NCBI GenBank assembly: GCA_949472775.1 | Contig: CASWVG010000017.1 | Coordinates: forward strand, 1-45,864 | Reading direction: 5' to 3' | Origin: an uncultured Lachnospiraceae bacterium | GTDB taxonomy: Bacteria; Bacillota; Clostridia; Lachnospirales; Lachnospiraceae | Length of the DNA: 45,864 nucleotides | Shown: piece after piece, positions 9,461 through 20,925 of the stretch | How positions within the stretch are numbered: position 1 is the stretch's first letter | Layout of the letters: each line of letters opens with the position of its first letter | The notes under the pieces: model-generated | The model's input: only the letters and a program-made list of their open reading frames with translations | Databases searched by the model: none | Told to the model about the DNA's origin: nothing | Translations under genes and position numbers: made by a program

Positions 9461-9871
9461 TCATTTGTGCACTGTCTCTATCCTCGCCACTGCTCTCTTC
9501 AGGGACATCTCCGCTCTTCGCATGTCCGTTCCCGGCGCATGTTCCCTGATGCGCTCCTCAGCGCGGGATTTGGATTCCTCCGCACGTTCCACATCAATCT
9601 CGTCGGGCCACTCGATAATCTCGGCAAGCACCGTTACCTGATCCGGCAGCACCTCGGCAAACCCCGCATGCAGAGCCGCTTCGGACACCTCCTGATCTTT
9701 CGTGATCGTGAGGATTCCGGGCGCAACAATCATCGTCATCGGGATATGCTCCCTGTATATGCCGACCTCGCCCTCGACTGTGTTAAACTCCACCATGGAC
9801 ACCTCGTCCTCAAAGAAGACTCTGTCCGGTGTGATAATCTTTAATGTAAAGTTTCTGCTGTCCTCAGCCAT
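9461..9871 (-). CDS. atpC: F1Fo ATP synthase epsilon subunit
   Basis: 136 residues, normal family length. The N-terminal beta-sandwich has typical segments (LKIITPDRVFFEDEV, GEVGIYREHIPMTMIVAPGIL, AALHAGFAEVLPDQVTVLAE). A C-terminal helical hairpin rich in Glu and Arg (about 90-136) follows. Epsilon belongs to the central stalk, couples rotation and restrains ATP hydrolysis. It is the last gene of the atp operon, separated from atpD by about 156 nt that contain strong hairpins and followed by a terminator. GGGAGG precedes the ATG. Confidence 0.96.
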   Translation of the reverse strand: MAEDSRNFTLKIITPDRVFFEDEVSMVEFNTVEGEVGIYREHIPMTMIVAPGILTITKDQEVSEAALHAGFAEVLPDQVTVLAEIIEWPDEIDVERAEESKSRAEERIREHAPGTDMRRAEMSLKRAVARIETVHK

Positions 9872-9979
9872 ATATTTACCTCCCGCAGCTATTCAGTACC
9901 TTCATAGCTGCAAGCATCAAATCATGCTGAAATCGCTTCCCAATTGGTTTGATGCTTTGCTGCCACTATGTTTTCGTAC

Positions 9980-10005
9980 GGATTTTGCAGCGGTGTGCAA
10001 AATCC
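9980..10005. repeat. Perfect hairpin in the atpD-atpC gap
   Basis: A 10-bp perfect inverted repeat (GGATTTTGCA and complement) encloses a 6-nt loop. It begins 22 nt beyond the atpD stop side of the gap. A second inverted repeat, AGCATCAAA/TTTGATGCT, occupies about 9917-9956 of the same gap. No T-tract follows, so these are more likely mRNA stability or processing elements, or a REP-like repeat, than terminators. Confidence 0.65.
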
Positions 10006-10027
10006 TGTGCCGAACAGTTGACTGCCG

Positions 10028-11467
<1,440 letters not shown>

Positions 11468-11474
11468 TCAGCAC

Positions 11475-11547
11475 ACGCCCATTCGCAAATCCGCGCTTTC
11501 AGCGCTCTTCGCTGCTTCGCAGCTAATTTTTGCTTATCAGCGGGCGT
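11475..11547. repeat. Cloverleaf-like inverted-repeat element between atpG and atpD
   Basis: Nested inverted repeats: outer stem ACGCCC/GGGCGT (11475-11480 with 11542-11547), inner stem GCAAA/TTTGC (11485-11489 with 11529-11533), then two small hairpins, GCGC-5 nt-GCGC (11493-11505) and GCTGC-3 nt-GCAGC (11511-11523). The element fills the middle of a gap of about 190 nt. It is noncoding in all frames that I checked. Confidence 0.6.
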
Positions 11548-11624
11548 TCCCTCAAAGCTTCCATTTCATGTCAAATACATGCAGGCATGATTTGCCATGA
11601 AATCTCGCTCTGGCTGAACTGGTA

Positions 11625-12491
11625 TTATGAGATCGCATTCGCACCTGCGATAATTTCTGTTAATTCCTGTGTAATAGATCCTTGACGCGCTCTGTTATAC
11701 ATCAGCGACAAGTGATCTATCATTTCCTCAGCATTGCTCGTTGCGGAATCCATCGCCTGCATTCTCGCACCGTTCTCGCTCGCAACCGCTTCTACCAGAC
11801 CGCCGTAGATCAAGCTGGTGACATATTTCGGAATAATCATATTAAGCGCCTCGTCATCCGCTGGCTCGAAGTTCATAAGCGCCTTGCTGCCTGCGCCCTG
11901 CGTTTCCGCCGACGCGCTTTCCACCGGCTCCACGGGAAGAAGCTTAAGAAGCGTCGGCACATGAACCACCGTATTCTTAAATCCCGTATAAGCGAGATAA
12001 ATCTCCCCGATCTCTCCCGCTGCAAAGGAATCAAGCAATCTCTGGCACAGCGCCATCGCGTCCACATAGGACGGCTCCTCGATAATGTCGGAATCCTCCT
12101 CCACAATCTCATAGCCATTGCGGTTCAAGGCATCTCTTCCCTTCTTGCCGATTGCGTAGATCCTCAGATCTTCCTTCTTAAAATCGCCCTTTGTGATCAG
12201 TTTCACAACGTTAGAATTGTAGCCGCCCGCAAGACCTCTGTTGGAGGTAATCACGATCACAGCTTTCTTCTGCGATTCTCCCGCCGTCAGATAGGGGTGG
12301 TTTAAGCCGCCGGTTTTCGCCAGCATGGAAGTCACCGTATCATACATACAGTTAAAATACGCTTTCGACTGTTCCGCGCGCTGTTTCGCCCTCTGCAGTT
12401 TAACGGTAGAAACGAGTTTCATGGCTTTGGTAATCTGCTGTGTACTCTGAATACTGCCTTTACGCCTTTTAATGTCTCTCATTGAGGCCAT
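11625..12491 (-). CDS. atpG: F1Fo ATP synthase gamma subunit
   Basis: 288 residues, the usual length. The N-terminal helix MASMRDIKRRKGSIQSTQQI and the C-terminal helix (EEMIDHLSLMYNRARQGSITQELTEIIAGANA) are the two conserved regions that form the rotating coiled coil. The central ITSNRGLAGGYNSNV motif is also present. It lies between atpA and atpD in the standard order. GAAAGGG precedes the ATG. Confidence 0.97.
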   Translation of the reverse strand: MASMRDIKRRKGSIQSTQQITKAMKLVSTVKLQRAKQRAEQSKAYFNCMYDTVTSMLAKTGGLNHPYLTAGESQKKAVIVITSNRGLAGGYNSNVVKLITKGDFKKEDLRIYAIGKKGRDALNRNGYEIVEEDSDIIEEPSYVDAMALCQRLLDSFAAGEIGEIYLAYTGFKNTVVHVPTLLKLLPVEPVESASAETQGAGSKALMNFEPADDEALNMIIPKYVTSLIYGGLVEAVASENGARMQAMDSATSNAEEMIDHLSLMYNRARQGSITQELTEIIAGANAIS

Positions 12492-12585
12492 AGCGTCACA
12501 CCCTTTCTAACAGTTCAGCTCCTACTCTCTTGTACGGTCAGCACAGTAAATGCGCAGACCCGTCCGAACTGTTTCTTCTCCTTTT

Positions 12586-14094
<1,509 letters not shown>

Positions 14095-14130
14095 TCATAC
14101 GCACCTTTCTCTTTTTTTCTATATCCTCAC

Positions 14131-14676
14131 TTAGATCTGTACCTTCAACAGATCTTTCTGCAGCTCACTCAGTTTCGTCCTGATACTGCTGTCAACAACT
14201 CTGTCGCCAATTCGGATCACCATGCCCCCGATCAAGGAACTATCCACATCATAACTGATCTCCATGGACTTATACTGTGTGGTGTCGAGCAGTTTTTTCT
14301 CGACTTCCTTACACTGGCTGTCCTTAAGCGGAACGGCTGTCGTCACTGTGGCGATGCCTATTCCTTTATACTCCTTCACCTTAGCGACAAAATATTTCAA
14401 GATCCCGTCGATCTCTCTGTAACGGTCTTTCGAGATAATGATAGTGAGAAACCCAAACAGCTCCCCGGATATCCTTCCCTCAAACACGCTTTTGGCAACC
14501 CCGATCTTCTCCTCCTTGATAATCTTCGGATGGTTCATCAGTTTACCAAAATCCGCATTCTCCGCAAGGATTTTCTGAAGCTGTTCAATTTCGTGAAGCA
14601 GGACATCTATCTTACCTTCCTCCACCGCCAGTTCGAACAACGCGTCACCGTATGTTTTTGAAATCAGCTTAGCCAT
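14131..14676 (-). CDS. atpH: F1Fo ATP synthase delta subunit
   Basis: 181 residues of the OSCP/delta family. It links the F1 head to the peripheral stalk formed by subunit b. The N-terminus AKLISKTYGDALFELAVEEGK and the C-terminal VDSSLIGGMVIRIGDRVVDSS are the two signature regions. The gene starts inside the 3' end of atpF (13-bp overlap), which indicates translational coupling. An AGGTGAG site lies inside atpF. Confidence 0.96.
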   Translation of the reverse strand: MAKLISKTYGDALFELAVEEGKIDVLLHEIEQLQKILAENADFGKLMNHPKIIKEEKIGVAKSVFEGRISGELFGFLTIIISKDRYREIDGILKYFVAKVKEYKGIGIATVTTAVPLKDSQCKEVEKKLLDTTQYKSMEISYDVDSSLIGGMVIRIGDRVVDSSIRTKLSELQKDLLKVQI

Positions 14677-15224
14677 GTGCTCTCACCTATTTCCTTAAGC
14701 GTCTCTTCCACCAGACTGTCCTGCACAGTGGTGTCAATCGCTGCGTTCACAACCTTGGCAGCCATCATGGATGCAAGCACAACCATCTCGCGCTTCACCT
14801 CATCAGCTGCTTTCTTCTTCTCAAGTTCCGCCTCCACGCCGGCTCTCTCGAGAATCCTGGCTGCCTCCTCCTTCGCATCCGCGATGATCTTATTTTCGTT
14901 CGCAAGAGCTTTCCTGCGCGCCTCCGCGAGAATCTCTTCCGCCTCTTTATCTACTTCTTTCAGCTTCGTCTCGTACTCTTCCTTCAGCGCCTTGGCATTC
15001 TCCATGTCGGATGCCGCCGTATCCAGCTCACTTTTGATGCGCTCCTGCCGCTTTTCCATCATATCCCGGACGGGATTAAACAGAAAATGGGAAGCGATCA
15101 GAAAGAGTGAGAATACAGCTATGATCATCAGCACGGAATCCGCGATCAGCTGTAAATCGAGGTCAAACAGCCTCGGCGCCATCTCCGCGGACGCCAGCGC
15201 CAAATTCGCAACTGTCGTACTCAA
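14664..15224 (-). CDS. atpF: F1Fo ATP synthase b subunit
   Basis: 186 residues: a single N-terminal membrane helix (about 28-50) followed by a long Ala/Glu/Lys-rich helix that forms the peripheral stalk dimer. The first codon is TTG, placed 6-8 nt after a strong AAAGGAGGGG. No ATG or GTG upstream gives a better fit, and the next in-frame ATG would remove part of the N-terminal segment before the membrane helix. The gene overlaps atpH by 13 bp. Confidence 0.94.
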   Translation of the reverse strand: MSTTVANLALASAEMAPRLFDLDLQLIADSVLMIIAVFSLFLIASHFLFNPVRDMMEKRQERIKSELDTAASDMENAKALKEEYETKLKEVDKEAEEILAEARRKALANENKIIADAKEEAARILERAGVEAELEKKKAADEVKREMVVLASMMAAKVVNAAIDTTVQDSLVEETLKEIGESTWLS

Positions 15225-15375
15225 ACGTTACCCCTCCTTTCCTATGCCTCATATGCCTCACAAGTCTGCGCACTTACCGCGCTGACTGTAAAGGCGTCTA
15301 AACTTCGCCATACATCAGGCACGCCGTGAATCGGTTCCGAAACGGCCTGATGTCCGTAACCAAGGGTACCTGTCA

Positions 15376-15780
<405 letters not shown>

Positions 15781-15805
15781 TGTTCTACATTTGGTTTTCA
15801 GTTTT

Positions 15806-16525
15806 TTACTCCGTCGCGCAGGCATCCGTGATGTACGTCATGGTCAGCATACAGAACACATATGTCTGGATCGCACCTGAAAACAGGTCAAAATACACGT
15901 GAAGTGCCGCCGGCCAGATAATCGCGATCTTCGACAAGAGCGCATACACCAGAGCCATCATAACCGTGCCTGACAAAACGTTTGCAAACAGACGCAGCGA
16001 CAAAGAGATCGGTACCGCCACATCACCGATCACATTGATCGGCGCCCAGATCGGCCACGGGTCACACAACCCTTTAATTACGCCTTTCACTTTCTGGTAC
16101 CGGAACTTGTTGAAGTGGATCAGCACAAACGTCATAACGCCCATTGGCAGAGTCACGCCATAGTCCGCTGTCGGCGGTCTGAGCCCGAACAGTCCCGAAA
16201 TATTGCTCAGCAGGATAAAAATAAATATCGTACTGATATAATTGCGGAATTGAGGGCTGAATTTTCCCATAACACCGCCAACCATCTTATCAAGCATCTC
16301 CACAACCATCTCTACAATGTTCTGGAATGTCCCGGGCACATCCGAGGCATGCTTAATGACACGGTTCGCCGCAATGCAGAAGCCTATGATTACCAGCATG
16401 ACGATCAGCACGCACACATGGGTGGTGGTGATCCACACGGTCTGCCCAAAAAGCTCGTAGGAAAAAACGCCGTGAATCATAAAGTCAATATCCGCACCGC
16501 CGGACAACATAATTCCCTGTCCCAT
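15806..16525 (-). CDS. atpB: F1Fo ATP synthase a subunit
   Basis: 239 residues with five to six hydrophobic helices. It is the stator channel subunit. The essential Arg is visible in ISLSLRLFANVLSGTVMM, and the last helix ends in IQTYVFCMLTMTYI, both typical. A near-perfect AGGAGGTGA precedes the ATG. It is the third gene of the operon. Confidence 0.96.
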   Translation of the reverse strand: MGQGIMLSGGADIDFMIHGVFSYELFGQTVWITTTHVCVLIVMLVIIGFCIAANRVIKHASDVPGTFQNIVEMVVEMLDKMVGGVMGKFSPQFRNYISTIFIFILLSNISGLFGLRPPTADYGVTLPMGVMTFVLIHFNKFRYQKVKGVIKGLCDPWPIWAPINVIGDVAVPISLSLRLFANVLSGTVMMALVYALLSKIAIIWPAALHVYFDLFSGAIQTYVFCMLTMTYITDACATE

Positions 16526-16602
16526 CTTCTCACCTCCTTCTACACGTATTTAACTACAACATCAGTAACACTATATGAAACATGTAACGGCGGCCTGCGC
16601 CG

Positions 16603-17016
16603 CTACAAAGCAGTACCGTCCGAAATCTCCCGCCCTTTCTTCCCCACAAGGAGCCTGTGTATAAGCGGGTTCAGATAAGCAGACACCTTCATGCCCATAT
16701 ATCCGCAAAACGCCAGAATGGGATTCGCAAAATCCGTGTACATAAGCGCGCCCAGAGCAATCACGAGAATAACATAGCGCATGATGTTCTGTGCGCCCAT
16801 ACTCTTCACGGCTTCCTTCTCCGGCAGGTCAAGTCCCCGATCCAGAGACCACCACATATGATATGTACCCGCCAGGGCCAGAAATATGCCAATCCAAAGT
16901 CCTATGCTGTAGGCCGGATTCCTGAAAAAAAGTAAAAGAACAATCTCAAAAACAGCACCGTATACCAGAATACCCAGCCAGAGTTCGAGCAGCGTCCGAT
17001 CAATCTTTCTTTTCAT
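16603..17016 (-). CDS. ATP synthase subunit I-like membrane protein
   Basis: 137 residues beginning MKRKIDRTLLELWLG, with four hydrophobic segments (about 10-30, 35-55, 75-95 and 98-115). Small membrane proteins of the ATP-synt_I group at this operon position help assemble the c ring or support ion supply. I chose the ATG at 17016; the open frame extends further upstream, but that part is only a shadow of the preceding gene. The gene overlaps the AtpZ/AtpI gene by 17 bp. The family call rests on topology and position more than on a strong motif. Confidence 0.8.
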   Translation of the reverse strand: MKRKIDRTLLELWLGILVYGAVFEIVLLLFFRNPAYSIGLWIGIFLALAGTYHMWWSLDRGLDLPEKEAVKSMGAQNIMRYVILVIALGALMYTDFANPILAFCGYMGMKVSAYLNPLIHRLLVGKKGREISDGTAL

Positions 17017-17278
17017 TCTCTTCCATCTCTTCTTTTTTCTGTGCACTGCGCCTGCGCGTCTTTGCCGGCGTCTCGTAAATCCTTTTCGCAAACCGGAACA
17101 CATTGGTAAATCCTGCCAGCGCACCCACGAAAAAAAGCGCCACCATCCAGACATTGGTCCCAAGTTTCCTGTCCAGAAACATCCCTGCGAAGGAACAGAG
17201 AAAGATGGGAACAAGCATGTTGACGCCAAACTGTGTGATCATCATTAACGCCTGATAAACAGTTTTATGATACTTCAC
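17000..17278 (-). CDS. AtpZ/AtpI-family protein, first gene of the atp operon
   Basis: About 92 residues from a GTG at 17278, with two membrane helices (QALMMITQFGVNMLVPIFLC and NVWMVALFFVGALAGFTNVF) and a basic, Lys/Glu-rich tail. This is the layout of AtpZ/AtpI proteins that precede atpB in Firmicutes. The frame is open to an ATG at 17356 and a GTG at 17368. However, a strong promoter (17327-17355) lies inside that extension, and a GGAAGG site sits 7 nt before the GTG at 17278, so the shorter form is preferred. Confidence 0.75.
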   Translation of the reverse strand: MKYHKTVYQALMMITQFGVNMLVPIFLCSFAGMFLDRKLGTNVWMVALFFVGALAGFTNVFRFAKRIYETPAKTRRRSAQKKEEMEENEKKD

Positions 17279-17326
17279 AGTACCGCCTTCCCAATCCACA
17301 GAATTTCCCCAAAGCCTAACAAGAAA

Positions 17327-17355
17327 ATTATACTCATTTTTGGTTATTTTGTCCA
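17327..17355 (-). promoter_or_regulatory. Promoter of the atp operon
   Basis: On the minus strand: TGGACA (17350-17355), a 17-nt spacer, then TATAAT (17327-17332). The predicted transcript would start near 17320 and leave a 5' leader of about 42 nt before the GTG at 17278. It matches the sigma-A consensus at 11 of 12 positions. Confidence 0.75.
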
Positions 17356-17458
17356 TCCCCCAGTTCACTTATGGGAAACTTTTTGAAAAACACTGTCACC
17401 GTTCCCCATCAGATGAGAATAACCCAGTCCAAAAACGGACATTGGATTGAATTGTGCG

Positions 17459-17487
17459 TTGACATTTATCCCCGGGCGGTGTACGTT
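17459..17487 (+). promoter_or_regulatory. Candidate promoter for the DUF402 gene
   Basis: A perfect TTGACA at 17459-17464, 17-nt spacing, and a weak TACGTT at 17482-17487, about 70 nt before the DUF402 start. The -10 is poor, so this is tentative. Confidence 0.35.
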
Positions 17488-17555
17488 TAATTACAAAGTA
17501 AGAAAGTTTTCTGTAAAAATTTTTTAGCTTGAAAAACATGACGGGGGACAACTAA

Positions 17556-18032
17556 ATGGCAGATCCGATTCTTTACCGCAAGAGACTGATTCCGGAGGAA
17601 TGCGTCCTGTTAAAAGACGACAGGCTTCTTTACCGCGACGAAGATATCATTGTGACTGCCTGGAACACACTGAAACCCCGCAGGGATCTGCATCACGGCT
17701 GCTCCTGCTACTACCTGCGGGAGGGCATAAAAGTGAGCCGTTTCTATGAGGAAAGCGGCTCTCTTCTGTACTGGTACTGCGATATTGTTGACTATGATTA
17801 TCGCGCCGAAACTGACACATATGTCATTACCGATCTTCTGGCGGATGTCATCGTCTACCCCGACGGCTTTGTGAAAGTCGTGGATATTGACGAGCTTGCC
17901 ACCGCAAAAGAGGCGGGGCTGCTCACCGATGCCATGCTGAAACAGGCGCTGCTGACTCTCAACCGCCTGCTACAGATCATTTACGACGGCGGGTTTGAGA
18001 AGCTGCAGGAGCCGCTGGAAAAGTATGGGTGA
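17556..18032 (+). CDS. DUF402-family protein (possible nucleotide phosphatase)
   Basis: 158 residues. The family signature is the run of acidic residues in a beta barrel: SRFYEESGSLLYWYCDIVDY, followed by TDLLADVIVYPDGFVKVVDIDEL. In B. subtilis NtdP and the FAU-1 relatives these residues bind divalent metal, and the family includes nucleoside tri/diphosphatases. Which nucleotide this one acts on is not clear. GGGGGA lies 8 nt before the ATG. It stands alone, divergent from the atp operon and convergent with the SleB-like gene. Confidence 0.85.
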   Translation: MADPILYRKRLIPEECVLLKDDRLLYRDEDIIVTAWNTLKPRRDLHHGCSCYYLREGIKVSRFYEESGSLLYWYCDIVDYDYRAETDTYVITDLLADVIVYPDGFVKVVDIDELATAKEAGLLTDAMLKQALLTLNRLLQIIYDGGFEKLQEPLEKYG

Positions 18033-18060
18033 TTCATCCTGCTTTTGCACGGCTCAATGC

Positions 18061-19260
18061 TTAATAGAAAATATGCCCCCCGATTCTGTACTTAGGGTTG
18101 ATGCCGTCTACGGGGGTGCGGAAATAGACACAGGTTCCCACGTTGGTGGTGCCGCCCATGACCTCATCGGCGGCCTGATAGCAGCTCCCGGTCGCCCTGC
18201 CTTCCGCAAGTGCGAGCGCGAGACGTCCGCTGGCAACGGGAGAAAATTGTCCCGACTGATAAATAACTCCGGTTACCGTATCTGGATATACGGAGCTTAA
18301 TACTCTGTTAATCACAACTGAGCCGACTGCCACCTGCCCGCTGTAGGGCTCGGCGCCGGCCTCACAATAAATCAGATTCGCAAGAAGGTATCTGTCTCCC
18401 TCCGCGAAACTCACCTCCGAAATGTCACGCCAGCTCGACTGCGCCGCCAGCTCTGCCATACGGATTTCCTCCGCCAGCTTTGCGCGAAGCGCGGAAAGGT
18501 TTTCCTCCTGCTCCTTGAGCTGCTGCTCGTAGGCGAGAGCCGCTGCCTCCGCCTCGGAAATCTGGTTCTCCGTGGCGTTCAGATTGCTTGCCGTCTGGCT
18601 GACCAGTCCGGAGACCCGTCCCTGCTCCGCCACGACTTGCACTTTATACTCGCCCAGCTCTTCCCTGTTCTTTTCCTGTTCTTCCTTGGCGAGCTCCAGT
18701 TCCGCCTGCTTCTGTTCCATTGCCGCCTGCGCGGCTTTATACTGGTCGAGCACTTTTTTCTGATACGCGGAAAGCTGTTCGATATACTCGTTTTTATTTA
18801 GGAAATCAGACAGACTCCCCGAAGAAAAGAACAGCTCCATATAGAGATTGCTGCTGCGCTCATAGGTAAACTGAATCTGCCTTTTCATGGTCGCGTACTG
18901 CTCGTCCTTTAAGGCAATCGCCTCCGCCAGTTCCTCCTCCACCTGCGCGATCTCTTTCTCCAGGCCGTCAATCTCCTCCTCCTTGTCGGCTATCTGTTCC
19001 TCCAGCTCGTTCAGATTGTTGCTCACCTGGGTAAGCTCCGTATTCAGCGTGGAAAGCGTACCCTGCAGGGAGCTGTGCTGCTCATTCAGCCCCTCCAGTT
19101 TATCTTCCGTCTCATCCAGTTTACCTTCCGTCTCTTCCCGCCGCTGCTCCGCCTCCTCGATCTGCTTTCTGGTCTCTTCCGTAGCCTGCACGGAGAGCGG
19201 CATCATGCCACAGAGCAGTACAAGCGCCAGGCAGGCGGCCGCTCTTCGTTTCCTTTCCAT
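18061..19260 (-). CDS. Secreted cell-wall hydrolase: coiled coil plus SleB-like hydrolase_2 domain
   Basis: 399 residues. A signal peptide is at about 1-26 (ending LSVQA). A long coiled coil rich in Glu, Gln and Leu, of the PcsB/RipA-like type, spans about 27-275, with a hydrophobic interruption SNLYMELFFSSGSLSDFL near 140-157. The C-terminal domain (about 290-399) has the cell-wall hydrolase SleB/CwlJ features: LIYCEAGAEPYSGQVAVGSVVINRV with candidate catalytic Glu near 300, and the conserved end CVYFRTPVDG. SleB-type enzymes cleave cortex or vegetative peptidoglycan. The coiled coil suggests control by a partner such as FtsEX, which is inference. It starts 14 nt after rpiB. Confidence 0.88.
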   Translation of the reverse strand: MERKRRAAACLALVLLCGMMPLSVQATEETRKQIEEAEQRREETEGKLDETEDKLEGLNEQHSSLQGTLSTLNTELTQVSNNLNELEEQIADKEEEIDGLEKEIAQVEEELAEAIALKDEQYATMKRQIQFTYERSSNLYMELFFSSGSLSDFLNKNEYIEQLSAYQKKVLDQYKAAQAAMEQKQAELELAKEEQEKNREELGEYKVQVVAEQGRVSGLVSQTASNLNATENQISEAEAAALAYEQQLKEQEENLSALRAKLAEEIRMAELAAQSSWRDISEVSFAEGDRYLLANLIYCEAGAEPYSGQVAVGSVVINRVLSSVYPDTVTGVIYQSGQFSPVASGRLALALAEGRATGSCYQAADEVMGGTTNVGTCVYFRTPVDGINPKYRIGGHIFY

Positions 19261-19274
19261 ACTCTTCTCCCAAC

Positions 19275-19706
19275 CTAGCAGTTCTCAATTAAATCTACCC
19301 TTCTCTGATGCCTCTCCCCCTGGGAAAAAGGCGTGTCCAGAAAAATGTCCACGATATCGAGCGCTACCATCTCCCCGATAATCGCCGCACCCATGGCAAG
19401 CACATTCGCGTCGTTGTGCTCTCTCGTCAGCCTCGCGGATACCGGATCGCCGCAGAGCGCGCAGCGGATTCCCTTCACCTTATTCGCCGTCATGGAAATA
19501 CCGATACCCGTAGTGCAGATCACGATACCCCTGTCACACTCTCCCGATGCCACCGCTTTTGCCACCGCCGCGCCAAAAACCGGATAATCGCAGGAGTTTT
19601 TATCCGGACAGCCAAAATCCTTGTACTCCAGTCCCCGCTCCTTCAAGTGCGCCATCACTTTCTGTCTCAAATCATATCCGCCGTGGTCACTTCCGATTGC
19701 AATCAT
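19275..19706 (-). CDS. rpiB: Ribose-5-phosphate isomerase B
   Basis: 143 residues of the RpiB/LacAB family, which interconverts ribose 5-phosphate and ribulose 5-phosphate. It has the N-terminal IAIGSDHGGYDLR with the catalytic region D8-H9, the CTTGIGISMTANKVKGIRCALC loop with the conserved Cys near 69, and the REHNDANVLAMG segment. The ATG follows AGAGAGGG. It lies between tsaC and the SleB-like gene, and the latter is probably cotranscribed. Confidence 0.96.
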   Translation of the reverse strand: MIAIGSDHGGYDLRQKVMAHLKERGLEYKDFGCPDKNSCDYPVFGAAVAKAVASGECDRGIVICTTGIGISMTANKVKGIRCALCGDPVSARLTREHNDANVLAMGAAIIGEMVALDIVDIFLDTPFSQGERHQRRVDLIENC

Positions 19707-19818
19707 GTCTCCCTCTCTTTCCGAAGCGCCGCAAACCGCGCTTCCTGTAATTTATTTTATTATAACCGTTCCATATCTTATGTAGCTATTCAGCCTTCGG
19801 CTTAAAAATTGGAACAGC

Positions 19819-20871
19819 TCATTTCAACTCAATTACCCTGTGTCCTGCCGCTTTTAGCAACCGGTTCATCACTGCCTGCGAGACGCCTTCCCCGTCGAAG
19901 CTCTCCGAATAGATCAGTTCCACACCCTCGTCATCAAACTCCCGCAGAATGCGGTACAGCCCTTTCGCCGCCGCTGTAGCGTCCGTTCTCTTCCCGACAC
20001 TGCACGCCACATCCGCCCGATAACCGACAACCGTTTCATCGGTTGCAATAACACCTGTTTTTTTATTGTCGCGTTTTCCTTCAGCAAGCCGCCCGTTAAT
20101 ATAATGTGTAACTGCTGCCGGATCCCCTTTCACAATAACCAGTTCGCCCTCCGGCGCGTAATGCTGGTATTTCATGCCGGGCGCTTTCGGGGCTTGTCCG
20201 CTGTCGGCAGAAAACAGCGTCTCGTCCTCCGCCACGCAGCCGAGCTTCCGCCGCAGCATTTCCGCCGTGATAAAGCCTGGTCTTAAGATCACAGGCGGTT
20301 CCGCCGTCAGATCCACAATCGTAGATTCCAGCCCGAGCGTGGCGTCGCCACCATCCAATATCATCTCTATCCTGCCGTCCATATCCTGCGCCACATAGGA
20401 CGCGCGGGTAGGACTCGGTCTGCCGGAGCGGTTGGCGCTTGGCGCTGCCACATAACCGCCCGCCGCCCGGATAAACGACAGCGCTACCACGTCGGACGGC
20501 ATGCGCACCGCCACTGTATCAAGCCCGCCCGTCGTCTCCTTCGGCACCAGGTCCGACTTTTCCATAATCATGGTGAGCGGCCCCGGCCAGAAAGCGTCCG
20601 CAAGCTTCTCCGCCGTCTCCGGCACGCTTTTTACGATGGCGGGCAGAGCTTCCATGTCCGCAATATGCACAATCAGCGGGTTATCGGAGGGTCTGCCCTT
20701 CGCCTCATATATTTTCCGGGAAGAAGCCGGATTCAGCGCGTCTCCTCCCAGCCCGTAAACCGTCTCCGTCGGAAACGCCACCAGACCGCCTGCTTTGATG
20801 ATCGCTCCCGCTTCACAAACCGAAGCCTCGTCCTTATGTGATCCGTCTATCCGGACTACTTTTGTAAGCAT
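19819..20871 (-). CDS. Threonylcarbamoyl-AMP synthase (Sua5/TsaC type)
   Basis: 350 residues, the long Sua5 form (YwlC-like). The N-terminal YrdC domain (about 1-215) contains GGLVAFPTETVYGLGGDA, KGRPSDNPLIVHI, WPGPLTMIM, TVAVRMPSD and APSANRSGRPSPT. A linker and a C-terminal Sua5 domain (about 235-350) follow, ending VSQAVMNRLLKAAGHRVIEL. It makes threonylcarbamoyl-adenylate from Thr, bicarbonate and ATP for the t6A37 modification of ANN-decoding tRNAs. It lies downstream of the amidase with a gap of about 55 nt. Confidence 0.95.
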   Translation of the reverse strand: MLTKVVRIDGSHKDEASVCEAGAIIKAGGLVAFPTETVYGLGGDALNPASSRKIYEAKGRPSDNPLIVHIADMEALPAIVKSVPETAEKLADAFWPGPLTMIMEKSDLVPKETTGGLDTVAVRMPSDVVALSFIRAAGGYVAAPSANRSGRPSPTRASYVAQDMDGRIEMILDGGDATLGLESTIVDLTAEPPVILRPGFITAEMLRRKLGCVAEDETLFSADSGQAPKAPGMKYQHYAPEGELVIVKGDPAAVTHYINGRLAEGKRDNKKTGVIATDETVVGYRADVACSVGKRTDATAAAKGLYRILREFDDEGVELIYSESFDGEGVSQAVMNRLLKAAGHRVIELK

Positions 20872-20925
20872 AACCCTCTTATGTCCTCACGCTTTCAAAA
20901 TCCAAAACCATCTTTCCCACATTAT

